A stretch of 64,000 bases of DNA, taken from contig NZ_BJVJ01000005.1 in NCBI RefSeq assembly GCF_007989085.1, positions 115,408-179,407 of the forward strand. The letters are read 5' to 3'. Both the position numbers and the translations under genes were made by a program. Below the pieces are notes generated by a model that did no database searches, was not told where the DNA came from, and worked only from the letters and a program-made list of their open reading frames with translations. Below are positions 25,315 through 33,524 of this stretch, one piece after another. Origin of the DNA: Pseudonocardia sulfidoxydans NBRC 16205. Its GTDB lineage: Bacteria > Actinomycetota > Actinomycetes > Mycobacteriales > Pseudonocardiaceae. Numbering within the stretch: position 1 is the stretch's first letter; each line of letters starts with the position of its first letter.

Positions 25315-26201
25315 GCGGAGGCCCTCCGTCCGCCGAGGATGCCCTGCGGTCGCAGCACCAGCACCAGCACGAACGCCAGGAACAGCCCGACGTCCTGCAG
25401 GTCGACGGCGACGTAGATGGCCGTGACCTGCTGGATGATGCCGACGAGCAGGCCCGCGACGAACGCGCCGACGACGTTGCCCAGCCCGCCCATCACGACG
25501 GTCACGAACGCGATGATGAGGAAGCCGGCACCGGTCGTCGGCGTCACCGGGTAGTAGGTGGCGAGCACGCAGCCCGCGACGCCGGTGAGCATGATCCCGA
25601 CGCTGAAGCTCACCGCGTAGACCTTGTTCGGGTCGACGCCGACCATCGATGCCATGTCGCGGTCGTCGACCGTCGCGCGGATCGCCTTGCCGTACAACGT
25701 CCGCTGCAGCGCGAGGTAGAGCAGCCCGAACACCACGAGCGCGATCAGGAACGACACCAGCCGCGCCTGCGCGATGTAGACGCCGAAGACGTCGTAGACC
25801 GCCGGGAGGACGCCCTGCACCGCCTGCGGCGACGGTCCGAAGATCATCAGCAGCACGTTGGAGATGAGGATCGACACCGCGAGCGTCAGCACGAGCTGGC
25901 CGTGCTGGGCGTCGACGGCCGAGATGCCCTTGACCGACAGCGTCCGGCGCACGATGACGCGGTAGACGATCAGCCCCAGGACGAACGAGATGATCGCGAC
26001 GGGCACGATGCCGATCAGGGGGCTCAGCCCCGCGCTCGCGAACAGCAGGACCGCCCCGTACATCCCGAGGGTCACGAAGTCGCCGTGGGCGAAGTTGATG
26101 ACCCGGGTGATGCCGAAGATCAGGGTCAGGCCGCTGGAGAACAGCCCGTAAAGGCCGCCGACGAGGATTCCGCTCACCAGCGTCTGCACGAGAGTCGTCA
26201 C
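25311..26201 (-). CDS. livH: Branched-chain amino acid-type ABC transporter permease LivH
   Basis: The 296-residue membrane protein has LVSGILVGGLYGLFSSGLTLIFGITRVINFAHGDFVTLGMY, the LivH hallmark, and ends LRPQGILGGRRA. I chose the GTG at 26201 because it gives the usual N-terminus; the frame is open to 26297, but the extra residues do not resemble the family. First gene of the livHMGF operon. An inverted repeat lies about 77 bases upstream. Confidence 0.9.
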   Translation of the reverse strand: MTTLVQTLVSGILVGGLYGLFSSGLTLIFGITRVINFAHGDFVTLGMYGAVLLFASAGLSPLIGIVPVAIISFVLGLIVYRVIVRRTLSVKGISAVDAQHGQLVLTLAVSILISNVLLMIFGPSPQAVQGVLPAVYDVFGVYIAQARLVSFLIALVVFGLLYLALQRTLYGKAIRATVDDRDMASMVGVDPNKVYAVSFSVGIMLTGVAGCVLATYYPVTPTTGAGFLIIAFVTVVMGGLGNVVGAFVAGLLVGIIQQVTAIYVAVDLQDVGLFLAFVLVLVLRPQGILGGRRASA

Positions 26202-26573
26202 CAAGGGATCACGCTCCGCCGTTGGACCGAGGATCGTCTGTTCCGGGACGAGCTGCCCGGTCGAACCGGGCCGAGTTTTCACATCCTGAATATGCACTCA
26301 AAGATGTGAAGGGAAGCTAACCGTGGCTCCGAGGTGAGTCAAGGACCGGCTGGATGCAGGTCGGAGCACCCGCGCGCGCCGGAGTCTGGGCGCGTCCGGG
26401 CCCGCCGTCACGTTCCTCCGTGAACGCGAAAGCGCCTTGTCCGCGCGGGCCGCCGCGACCTACCTTCGGACGCGGCCGTCCCTTCGGGATCCCGGAACCC
26501 CGGCCCGGAGCGGCGGAGAACAGGCGGCGCCGCCTCCCCTGCACCGGGGCCGCCACGGACGCGGGAGCACACC
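26202..26573. promoter_or_regulatory. Divergent intergenic region with long-spaced inverted repeat
   Basis: This 372-base gap separates livH (minus) and the IclR gene (plus). TTCACATC (26278-26285) and GATGTGAA (26303-26310) form perfect 8-bp arms 17 bases apart in an A/T-richer patch, a good candidate operator for livH. The rest (26311-26560) is GC-rich without a convincing ORF or promoter. GGGAG at 26563-26567 is the ribosome binding site of the IclR gene. Confidence 0.5.
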
Positions 26574-27332
26574 GTGGACAGTCGGCGCCTCGGCCGCATC
26601 TTCGACGTCGTCGACCACCTCGCCGCCCACGGGCCCGGCACCGTCTCCGAGCTCAGCGCCCGCCTCGACCTCCCGCTGTCGAGCACCCACGACCTGTTGC
26701 GCGCCATGGTCGAGGCCAAGACACTGCACCTGTCCGGCCGCCGCTACGGCCTCGGCCCGCGTGCGATCCGCACCGCGATCGGCGTGCTCGACAGCGTCGC
26801 CGTCCGCCGCGTCGCCGCACCCCATCTCGACGTACTCGCCGACCGCACCGGCTTCGACACCTACCTCGCCGTCGCCACCGGCAGCCGCGTCGTCTACGTC
26901 TCCCGCCACGCCGGGCGCCAGCACGTCAACCTCGACATCCCCCTGGGGCGCAGCCTGCACCTGCACAGCACCGCCGTCGGCAAGCTGTTCGCCGCGTACC
27001 GGCCCGAGGTCACCGACGCCATGCTGCGCAAGCCCCGCCCGGCACTGACCCCGCAGACGCGCACCTCCCCCGCCGAGCTCGACCGCGACCTCGCCGGCAT
27101 CCGCAGCCGCGGCGTGTCGATCAGCCGGGGCGAGAGCATCCGCGGCGTCGTCGGCCTCGCGACCGCCGTCCGGGATCCCGGAGGCGTCGTCGTCGCGGCC
27201 GTCCACGTCTCCGCGCTGCGCACGACACTGCCCGCGCGCCGCCTGGGCGAGGTCACCGACGCCATGCACGCGACCTCGGCGGCGATCGAGGCGGAGCTCG
27301 TCGACCCGGCCGCGGCCGCCGATGCCGGCTGA
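26574..27332 (+). CDS. IclR-family transcriptional regulator
   Basis: The 252-residue protein has an N-terminal winged helix (RIFDVVDHLAAHGPGTVSELSARLDLPLSSTHDLLRAMVEA) and a GAF-like effector domain (LHLHSTAVGKLFAAY; ISRGESIRGVVGLATAVRDPGG). It is divergent from the liv operon and directly upstream of the ligase gene. It may therefore sense the imported compound or its CoA ester and control both, as an inference. GTG start at 26574 with GGGAG in front. Confidence 0.87.
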   Translation: MDSRRLGRIFDVVDHLAAHGPGTVSELSARLDLPLSSTHDLLRAMVEAKTLHLSGRRYGLGPRAIRTAIGVLDSVAVRRVAAPHLDVLADRTGFDTYLAVATGSRVVYVSRHAGRQHVNLDIPLGRSLHLHSTAVGKLFAAYRPEVTDAMLRKPRPALTPQTRTSPAELDRDLAGIRSRGVSISRGESIRGVVGLATAVRDPGGVVVAAVHVSALRTTLPARRLGEVTDAMHATSAAIEAELVDPAAAADAG

Positions 27333-27345
27333 CCCAGGAGGCCCC

Positions 27346-28980
27346 GTGCCCGACGTCCCCGGCGCTCCCACGCTGCCCGCGCTCGTCGCCGACCTCGCCG
27401 CGGTCTCCCCTGACGCGCCCGCCGTCGTCGCGGGCGCACCCGGAGCGTCGACGGCCTGGACCTACCGGGAGCTCGACGACGCCGCCCGCCGCGCCGCCGC
27501 CGCGCTCGCCGGGCTGGGCGCCGGGCCGGGCGCACCCGTCGCGCTGCTCGCCGGGAACAGTGCCGAATGGCTCGCCGCCGCCCTCGGGGCGATGCGCACC
27601 GGGGCGCGGGTCGACGCCGTCAACACCTGGGTGAAGGCGTGGGACCTGCGGCACCTGCTCGCGACGTGCGGCGCCCCCGTGCTGGTCATGGATGCCGCCG
27701 TCCGCTCCAGCGACCTGCTCGGCGCGCTGCGCGAGCCGGCGCCCGAGCTGTGGGAGGCCGATCCCGGACAGTGGACCTCGGCGGCGTTCCCGGCGCTGCG
27801 CGAGGTCGTCGTCCTCGACCGCGACCCCGGCACCGACGTACCCCGTGGGGCGCGTCGCTGGTCGGCGGTCACCGACGTCGCACCGTCCGACGTGTGCGCC
27901 GCCGGGCCCGACGACACGGCGTTCGTCCTCTACACCTCCGGCTCCACCCGCCACCCCAAGGCCGTGCCGCTGCGCCAGCGGGACACCGTCGTCAACGGCT
28001 TCCACATCGGCGAACGCATGGGCCTGGGCGCCGACGACAGGGTGTGGCTGGGCTCCCCGCTGTTCTGGAGCTTCGGCGCCGCCAACGCCCTGCCCGCCAC
28101 GTTCACCCACGGCGCATGCCTGGTCGCGCAGGACCGGTTCGAGCCCGCTGCGACCGCGGCGATGCTCGCCGAACAGCGCTGCACCGCCGCCTACCTGCTG
28201 CCGACCCTCGCCGACGCCCTGGCCGGGGTGGCCGAGCAGGTCCGCGCCGTCACCACGCTGCGCACCGGGCTGTCGATCGGACGTCCCGACGAGCTGCGCC
28301 GCATCGTCGACGTCCTCGACATCCCGGAGATCTGCAACATCTACGGCTCCACCGAGACCTACGGCAACTGCTGCGTCACCCCGCACGACGCCCCGCTCGA
28401 CCTGCGCCTGGCCACCCAGGGCCCGGCGCTGCCCGGAAACCGGCTGCGCGTCGTCGACGACTCCGGCGCCGTCCTGCCCGTGGGCGAGTTCGGGGAGCTG
28501 CAGGTCCGCGGCCGGGTCATGCGCGGCTACCTCGGCGACGACGCCGAGACCGCCGAGAACAACGCCGCGGCGCTCACCCCCGACGGCTGGTACCGCACCG
28601 GCGACCGGCTGCGCATCCGAGCCGACGGGTTCGTCGAGTTCGGCGCCCGGCTCACCGACATGATCAAGACCAACGGCATCAACGTCGCGCCCGCCGAGGT
28701 CGAGGGTTTCCTGGCCGCGCACCCGGCCGTCGCGGAGGTGGCCGTCGTCGGAGCACCGCACCCGGGACGCGGCGAGGTCGTCATGGCGTTCGCGACACTC
28801 GTCCCCGGCGCCGAGGTGACCGGTGACGAGCTGCGCGAGCACTGCCGCGCGGCGATCGCCGGGTACAAGGTGCCGTGGGAGGTCGTCGTCGTGGACGCGT
28901 TGCCGCGCACCGGGACCGGGAAGCTGACCCGGCTCACGCTCGCCGCGGATGCGGCCGAGCGGGTCCGCCGCGCCGGCTGA
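27346..28980 (+). CDS. AMP-dependent acyl-CoA synthetase/ligase
   Basis: The 544-residue ANL-superfamily enzyme has the phosphate-binding motif YTSGSTRHPKAVPL (R-H where TG-x is usual), IYGSTETYGNCC, YRTGDRLRIRADGFVEFGARLTDMIKTNGINVAPAEVE and the catalytic Lys in PRTGTGKLTR. It should activate a carboxylic acid to its CoA thioester via the adenylate. I chose GTG 27346 because AGGAG stands five bases before it; the ATG at 27322 lies inside the IclR gene without a binding site. Only three bases separate it from the convergent CMD gene. Confidence 0.88.
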   Translation: MPDVPGAPTLPALVADLAAVSPDAPAVVAGAPGASTAWTYRELDDAARRAAAALAGLGAGPGAPVALLAGNSAEWLAAALGAMRTGARVDAVNTWVKAWDLRHLLATCGAPVLVMDAAVRSSDLLGALREPAPELWEADPGQWTSAAFPALREVVVLDRDPGTDVPRGARRWSAVTDVAPSDVCAAGPDDTAFVLYTSGSTRHPKAVPLRQRDTVVNGFHIGERMGLGADDRVWLGSPLFWSFGAANALPATFTHGACLVAQDRFEPAATAAMLAEQRCTAAYLLPTLADALAGVAEQVRAVTTLRTGLSIGRPDELRRIVDVLDIPEICNIYGSTETYGNCCVTPHDAPLDLRLATQGPALPGNRLRVVDDSGAVLPVGEFGELQVRGRVMRGYLGDDAETAENNAAALTPDGWYRTGDRLRIRADGFVEFGARLTDMIKTNGINVAPAEVEGFLAAHPAVAEVAVVGAPHPGRGEVVMAFATLVPGAEVTGDELREHCRAAIAGYKVPWEVVVVDALPRTGTGKLTRLTLAADAAERVRRAG

Positions 28981-28983
28981 CGC

Positions 28984-29412
28984 CTACTCCCGCGCCGCCT
29001 TCCCACCGGCCTCGATGTCGTCGTCGGACAGCTCGGCGAGGGTCGACTCCGCGACCCGGAACGCCTCCAGCGCGGCCGGCGCGCCGCAGTAGGCGACCGT
29101 CTGCAGCAGGGCCTCCTGGATCTCGGACTGCGTGCACCCGTTGCGGACCGCGCCGCGCACGTGCACCGACAGCTCGTGGTTGCGGCCCAGCGCGGTGAGC
29201 ATGACGATCGTCAGCAGGCTGCGGGTGCGCCGGTCGAGCCCGTCACGGGTCCACACCCCGCCCCACAGCGCGCCCGTCACGAACTCCTGGACGGGCCGGG
29301 AGAACTCGCTCACCGCGGCCATCGAGCGGTCGACGTGCGCGTCGCCGACGACGGCGCGACGCACCGCGAGGCCCGCGTCCCAGTGGGTGCTGCCCGGTCC
29401 GAACTCGCTCAC
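28984..29412 (-). CDS. 4-carboxymuconolactone decarboxylase family protein (PcaC-like)
   Basis: The 142-residue helical protein matches PcaC-type decarboxylases: LLTIVMLTALGRNHELSVHVRGAVRNGCTQSEIQEALLQTVAYCGAPAALEAFRVA. The classical reaction is decarboxylation of 4-carboxymuconolactone in the protocatechuate branch, but no pcaGHB genes are present here, so a different substrate is possible. GTG start overlaps the cupin stop (GTGA at 29409-29412). Confidence 0.82.
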   Translation of the reverse strand: MSEFGPGSTHWDAGLAVRRAVVGDAHVDRSMAAVSEFSRPVQEFVTGALWGGVWTRDGLDRRTRSLLTIVMLTALGRNHELSVHVRGAVRNGCTQSEIQEALLQTVAYCGAPAALEAFRVAESTLAELSDDDIEAGGKAARE

Positions 29413-29804
29413 GTGTCCTCCCGGGACAGGTAGTCGTGCTGGGCGACCTCGTCGGCCCAGTTGGTCGGGCCCAGCGACACGGCGAGATGGGTCATGATCG
29501 TGTCGGCGGTCCCGCCGTGCCAGTGCTCCTCGCCCGGCGGCACCCAGATCAGGTCACCGGCGCGCACCACCTCGGGCGTCGACCCCTTGGTGCACACCCA
29601 GCCCAGCCCCGCGGTGACGACGAGGAGCTGGCCGGCGGTGTGGCTGTGCCAGTACGTCCGCGCGCCCGGGGTGAAGGTGACCGAGCCGATCGTCGTCCCG
29701 TCGGTGGCCGGCAGGACCGGGTCCCCGTAGACGGTCCCGGTGAACGTGTCGCTGCGCACCTGCGTCGGGGTGCCCTCCGGGGCGCGCCCCCTGACGATCT
29801 CCAC
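29409..29804 (-). CDS. Cupin domain protein
   Basis: The 131-residue single-domain cupin has HSHTAGQLLVVTAGLG as motif 1 and PGEEHWHGGTADT as motif 2, with His/Glu ligands suited to a metal. Fusions and pairs of a PcaC-like protein with a cupin are common in proteobacteria and actinobacteria and often linked to aldehyde or lactone detoxification; here they are separate but translationally coupled. GTG 29804 follows GGGAGG. Confidence 0.83.
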   Translation of the reverse strand: MEIVRGRAPEGTPTQVRSDTFTGTVYGDPVLPATDGTTIGSVTFTPGARTYWHSHTAGQLLVVTAGLGWVCTKGSTPEVVRAGDLIWVPPGEEHWHGGTADTIMTHLAVSLGPTNWADEVAQHDYLSREDT

Positions 29805-29864
29805 GTCGACCTCCCTGTCGTCACCGACCGGTCCTGTCGTTGCTGACCGGTCGTGTTTCGTCGG

Positions 29865-29877
29865 ACTGTCAGACAAT
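29865..29877. promoter_or_regulatory. GntR-type half-perfect operator upstream of the cupin operon
   Basis: ACTGTC-A-GACAAT differs by one base from a perfect ATTGTC-n-GACAAT inverted repeat, the core of the operator at 8901-8917. It lies about 60 bases upstream of the cupin start. The shared core suggests the same or a closely related FadR-type regulator acts at both sites. Confidence 0.5.
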
Positions 29878-29919
29878 CTGCCACAACGCCGGACGGGCCC
29901 CGAGGAGTGGGCGGCGGGT

Positions 29920-30759
29920 TCAGCCCGTGCGCTCGACCGCCGCGCGGACGTCGGTGCGGAACCCCAGCCGCCGCGACGCCTCCGCGGCCGACGCCACGAC
30001 GACGGGAGCGAGCCGCTCGACGTCGCCGGGGCCCAACCGCTGCAGCGGCGCCCCGATGCCCAGCGCGGCCACCAGCTCACCGGACAGCCCGAACACCGGC
30101 GCGCTGATCGAGGCCGCGCCCGCGTCGCGCTCCTCGAAGGTGGCGGCGTACCCGAGCTCACGCACGTCGGCCAGCTGGGCGGTGAGGACGTCGACGTCGA
30201 CGACCGTGTGGTCGGTGAAGCGCCCCAGCCCGTGGCCGACCGCCTCCGTGCACGCGGTCGGGTCCCAGGCCATCAGCACCTTGCCCGCCGATCCGGCGTG
30301 CAGCGGCATCACCATGCCGACGACGAACAGCCGCATCACCGGGTGCCGCGACTCCGCGAGCGCCACGATCGTCCGGTAGGGGCCGCTGCGCACGTACAGG
30401 TTGGCGGTCTCGCCGGTCTCGTCGCGCAACGCCTGCAGCACCGGGCGCGACAGCGCGACGAGATCGAGGCCGAACGTGCCGGGCGCGGAGCGCTGCACCA
30501 GGCCCATGCCGATGCGGTAGCGGTCGTCGACCCGGTCGAGGAAGCCCTCCGCGACCATGTTGCGCACCAACCGCTGGCAGGTGCTGGCGGGCAGGCCGGT
30601 GGCGCGGGCGATCTGCTGCAGGCCGAGCTCGGAGGACTCGATGGAGAACGCGTCGAGGATCTGGACGATCTTGCGCAGCACCAGCAGCGGCGCCGCGGCA
30701 CCGCGACCCTCCCCCGCGTGTGCCTCGGGCCCGTCGACACCGGCGGCGTTCTCGGTCAC
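29920..30759 (-). CDS. IclR-family transcriptional regulator
   Basis: The 279-residue protein has a winged helix at residues about 25-85 (LGLQQIARATGLPASTCQRLVRNMVAEGFL) and an effector domain with AGSAGKVLMAWD and ASISAPVFGLSGELVAALG. The first ~25 residues are Gly/Ala-rich. GTG 30759 is the likeliest start; in-frame alternatives exist upstream (30768, 30831). It is co-directional with the cupin/PcaC pair 115 bases downstream and may control it. Confidence 0.82.
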   Translation of the reverse strand: MTENAAGVDGPEAHAGEGRGAAAPLLVLRKIVQILDAFSIESSELGLQQIARATGLPASTCQRLVRNMVAEGFLDRVDDRYRIGMGLVQRSAPGTFGLDLVALSRPVLQALRDETGETANLYVRSGPYRTIVALAESRHPVMRLFVVGMVMPLHAGSAGKVLMAWDPTACTEAVGHGLGRFTDHTVVDVDVLTAQLADVRELGYAATFEERDAGAASISAPVFGLSGELVAALGIGAPLQRLGPGDVERLAPVVVASAAEASRRLGFRTDVRAAVERTG

Positions 30760-30949
30760 AGCTCTCACCCACGTCCTCGCCTGCCTCGGCCACCCACGGA
30801 GCGGGTCGCCGCCGGCGTGCACCGACCCCACGTGACGCCGCGCATCGTATCGCCGACGCGCCGTGACGTCCCCTGACGACCTCCCACATTCTGACGCTGC
30901 AGCTCACGATGCGAGCGAACAGAGGCCGTCCGGCAGGGCCCACCCAGAC

Positions 30950-31007
30950 CCGGGCGCAACCTCACTGCGCGGCAGCCCGCCGGCGACAGCAGTGGGGTTG
31001 CGCCCGG
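30950..31007. repeat. 58-bp inverted repeat, copy 1 (terminator-like)
   Basis: CCGGGCGCAACCTCACT (30950-30966) pairs with AGTGGGGTTGCGCCCGG (30991-31007), a 17-bp stem with one mismatch and a 24-base loop. It lies 9 bases beyond the stop of the IclR gene at 31017. A second copy with the same total length occurs at 56340-56397. Confidence 0.78.
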
Positions 31008-31016
31008 TGCGTCGGT

Positions 31017-31772
31017 TCAGGCCAGCAGCGGGGCCAGCCGGTCGGCGTGCTCGCGCAGCAGCGCGACGAGCTCGATGTTCGGGTCGGCCACCCGCGTCGC
31101 CGGGCCCGACAACGCGAGACCGGCGACGAGCCGCCCGTCGCCGGGCGCCCGCACCGGCACCGCGAGGCAGCCGCGGTCGGCGCGCAGCTCCCCGCACTGG
31201 CGGGCGATGCCGTCGTGGGCGACCTCGTCGATGCGGGCGGCGAGCTCGCTCGTCGACGACACCGTGTGCTCGGTGAACACCCGCAGCTCACGGACGAGCG
31301 CGCGCCACTCCGGCTGGTCGGCCAGCAGCAGCCGGCCCAGCGCCGACACCTGCGGGTAGCGGGCCAGCAGCGCGGCGTCGCTGGGGGGATGGTCCGGGTC
31401 GGGGTCGACGAGAGTCACCTGCCCCGCCCCGAACGACGCGAGGTGCACACCCCAGCGGACCAGCCCGCGCAGATGGTCGACGACCGCGCGGGCCGCGGTC
31501 GGTGGGGTGGTCGTCACCGGGACGGCGAGCCGGGCGGCGCGGCGCCCGAGCGCGAACCCCTTCAGGTCGGGCAGCCGGACCAGGTACTCCTCCCCCACCA
31601 ACAGGTTCAGCAGCCGGTAGGTGGTGGCCTGCGGCATCTTCAGCGCCGCGGAGATCTCCTTGGCGGTGATGCCCGGCCCCGCGGCGACGACCTCCTCCAG
31701 CACGGCCAGCGCGCTGCGCACGGCCCGGGGCTGGCGGCCCGAGAGCGGGAGCGGGTCCCGCGGCGCGGTCAC
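31017..31772 (-). CDS. IclR-family transcriptional regulator
   Basis: The 251-residue protein has an N-terminal helix-turn-helix (ITAKEISAALKMPQATTYRLLNLLVGEEYLVRL) and an effector domain (YPQVSALGRLLLAD; GCLAVPVRAPGDGRLVAGLAL). It is translationally coupled to the APC permease upstream (GTGA at 31769-31772), so a permease and its likely regulator form one unit. Transcription probably ends at the 58-bp inverted repeat. Confidence 0.83.
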   Translation of the reverse strand: MTAPRDPLPLSGRQPRAVRSALAVLEEVVAAGPGITAKEISAALKMPQATTYRLLNLLVGEEYLVRLPDLKGFALGRRAARLAVPVTTTPPTAARAVVDHLRGLVRWGVHLASFGAGQVTLVDPDPDHPPSDAALLARYPQVSALGRLLLADQPEWRALVRELRVFTEHTVSSTSELAARIDEVAHDGIARQCGELRADRGCLAVPVRAPGDGRLVAGLALSGPATRVADPNIELVALLREHADRLAPLLA

Positions 31773-33214
31773 GCGGCCCGGCCCGGGTCGCCCAGGACGT
31801 CGGCGGCGACGGTCTCGTCGTAGACACCGATCGACGCGACCTCGGCGGGGCGGCGCAGCCTCGCCCACACGAACCAGCCGACGGCCGCGGCGGCCAGCGC
31901 GGCGAGCACGACGACGACCGGTGTCCGGCCCGAGGCGAGGACGTAGGCGACCAGCGCGGCGAGCAGGATCGGCACGATGACGGCGGTCGCGGCGACGGCG
32001 CTCCAGGTGAGCTCCCCGATGCGGCGCAGGAACACCGGGGCCGCGAGGCACACCAGCAGGTAGGCGACGAGGAAACCGCCGGTCGCGACCGTCAGCAGGA
32101 ACACCAGCAGCGGCGCGAGCGCCGTCCCGGCCGCGACGGTCGCCGCGAGCCCCACCACGAGCACGGGCACGACGACGGCGATCGCGACGTGCGGGGTCGC
32201 GAACCGGGGGTGGGTGCGGCCGAACGCGCGCGGCGCGACGCCGTCGCGGGCCAGGGAGAACAGGACGCGGGCGAGCGCGTTGGTGGTCGCCAGGGCGCAG
32301 GCGAAGAACGACATCGTGAGGCCGAGGTCGAGCAGCGGGGTGAGCCACGGCCAGCCGCCGGCGGCGGCGAGCACCGGCACGGGGGCGTCCTGGGCGGCGA
32401 GCCCGCCGGGCACCGACGCGAACCCGACGACCTGGGTCTGCGCGGCGAACACGCACAGCAGCCCCGACACCGCGGCCGTCCACGTCACCGCGCGGGGCAC
32501 GGTGCGGAACGGGCGGCGCGTCTCGGAGCCGAGCGCCGTCGCGATCTCGAAGCCGATGAACGCCGCGAGCGCGGGCAGCACCCCGGCGACGATCCCGCCC
32601 ACCCCCGGGCTCGGTTGCGGCAGGTCGGGTCCGGCGGGCGGCGAGGCGAGCAGCAGGCCGAAGATCGTGAGCATCAGCACGATCGACACCAGCTCGACCA
32701 GCAGCACCACCCGCGCCGACAGCCGCACACCGCGCAGCGCCAGCGTGCCCGCGGCGAACCCGACCACGACGACCGCCCCGACGGGCACCCACACCGAGAC
32801 GGGCCCACCGAGCCGGGCGACGAGCGCCTGCAGATACGTCGCGCCGCCGGTCAGCGCCGCGGCGGCGAGCATCCCGTAGCCGACGAGCAGCGCCGCCCCG
32901 GACGCGAACGCGGCGCCGGGGTTGAGGCCCTTCGCGGTGAGGCTGTAGAGCCCGCCGGTCGCGGCCATCCGCCGGGTGAAGCGGGCGACGCAACTCGCGA
33001 TCAGCAGCGCCAGTCCCGTCGCGACGACGAACGACCACACCGTCCCGCCACCCGCCGACGCCGCGACGATCGCCGGGGTGGCCGCCATCGCCGCTGACGG
33101 CGCGGCACCCGACACCGACTGCGCGAACACCTCCAGCGGCGCGAGCCCGCGGCGTCGCAGCCCGTGCACGGGCGAGCGTTCACGAAGCCGCGGCAGCACG
33201 GGGCGGTCGCGCAA
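31769..33214 (-). CDS. APC-family permease
   Basis: The 481-residue membrane protein has about 12 TM segments, the N-terminal region LAPLEVFAQSVSGAAPSAAM and the TM2-3 motif ARFTRRMAATGGLYSLTAKGLNPGAAF, both characteristic of the amino acid-polyamine-organocation family. I chose the TTG at 33214 because GAGGAGG stands four to five bases before it; the frame is open to 33421, but those residues look non-coding. Divergent from a second APC permease. Confidence 0.78.
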   Translation of the reverse strand: MRDRPVLPRLRERSPVHGLRRRGLAPLEVFAQSVSGAAPSAAMAATPAIVAASAGGGTVWSFVVATGLALLIASCVARFTRRMAATGGLYSLTAKGLNPGAAFASGAALLVGYGMLAAAALTGGATYLQALVARLGGPVSVWVPVGAVVVVGFAAGTLALRGVRLSARVVLLVELVSIVLMLTIFGLLLASPPAGPDLPQPSPGVGGIVAGVLPALAAFIGFEIATALGSETRRPFRTVPRAVTWTAAVSGLLCVFAAQTQVVGFASVPGGLAAQDAPVPVLAAAGGWPWLTPLLDLGLTMSFFACALATTNALARVLFSLARDGVAPRAFGRTHPRFATPHVAIAVVVPVLVVGLAATVAAGTALAPLLVFLLTVATGGFLVAYLLVCLAAPVFLRRIGELTWSAVAATAVIVPILLAALVAYVLASGRTPVVVVLAALAAAAVGWFVWARLRRPAEVASIGVYDETVAADVLGDPGRAA

Positions 33215-33524
33215 CGGGCCTCCTCGCCGGTCGGGGATCGAGCCGGAGCCTACGGCCGTGTCCGTCCCGGAATCCAGCCTCCGACCTGCGGCGACGGGTC
33301 GAATGAGAATTCCCGCGGGCCGATTCCCGGGGCGTGAGAACGTCGGCCGGCCGGATTCGCGCTGCCCGGGACCGGCCTTTGACCTCCTCGTCGCGGGCAG
33401 TGACGGTCGTCTCCTGTTCACACCCGCGCCCCCCGGCAGTCTCGTCGATGAGAGAGCGCCAGCGAACGAGTCATCAACACAGCGCCTGCGCGAAGCGCCG
33501 GCCGAGCGTCAGCGAGGCCGTGCG
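33215..33524. other. Intergenic region between two divergent APC permeases
   Basis: 310 bases. It holds the ribosome binding site of the minus-strand permease (33215-33226). An A/G-richer stretch around 33300-33310 and 33450-33490 may contain promoters. I could not fix a -35/-10 pair and see no strong inverted repeat. Confidence 0.4.

Noticed and set aside
28984..29412. Complete protocatechuate (pca) pathway
   Set aside because: Only a PcaC-like protein is present; no ring-cleavage dioxygenase, cycloisomerase or thiolase genes occur nearby.
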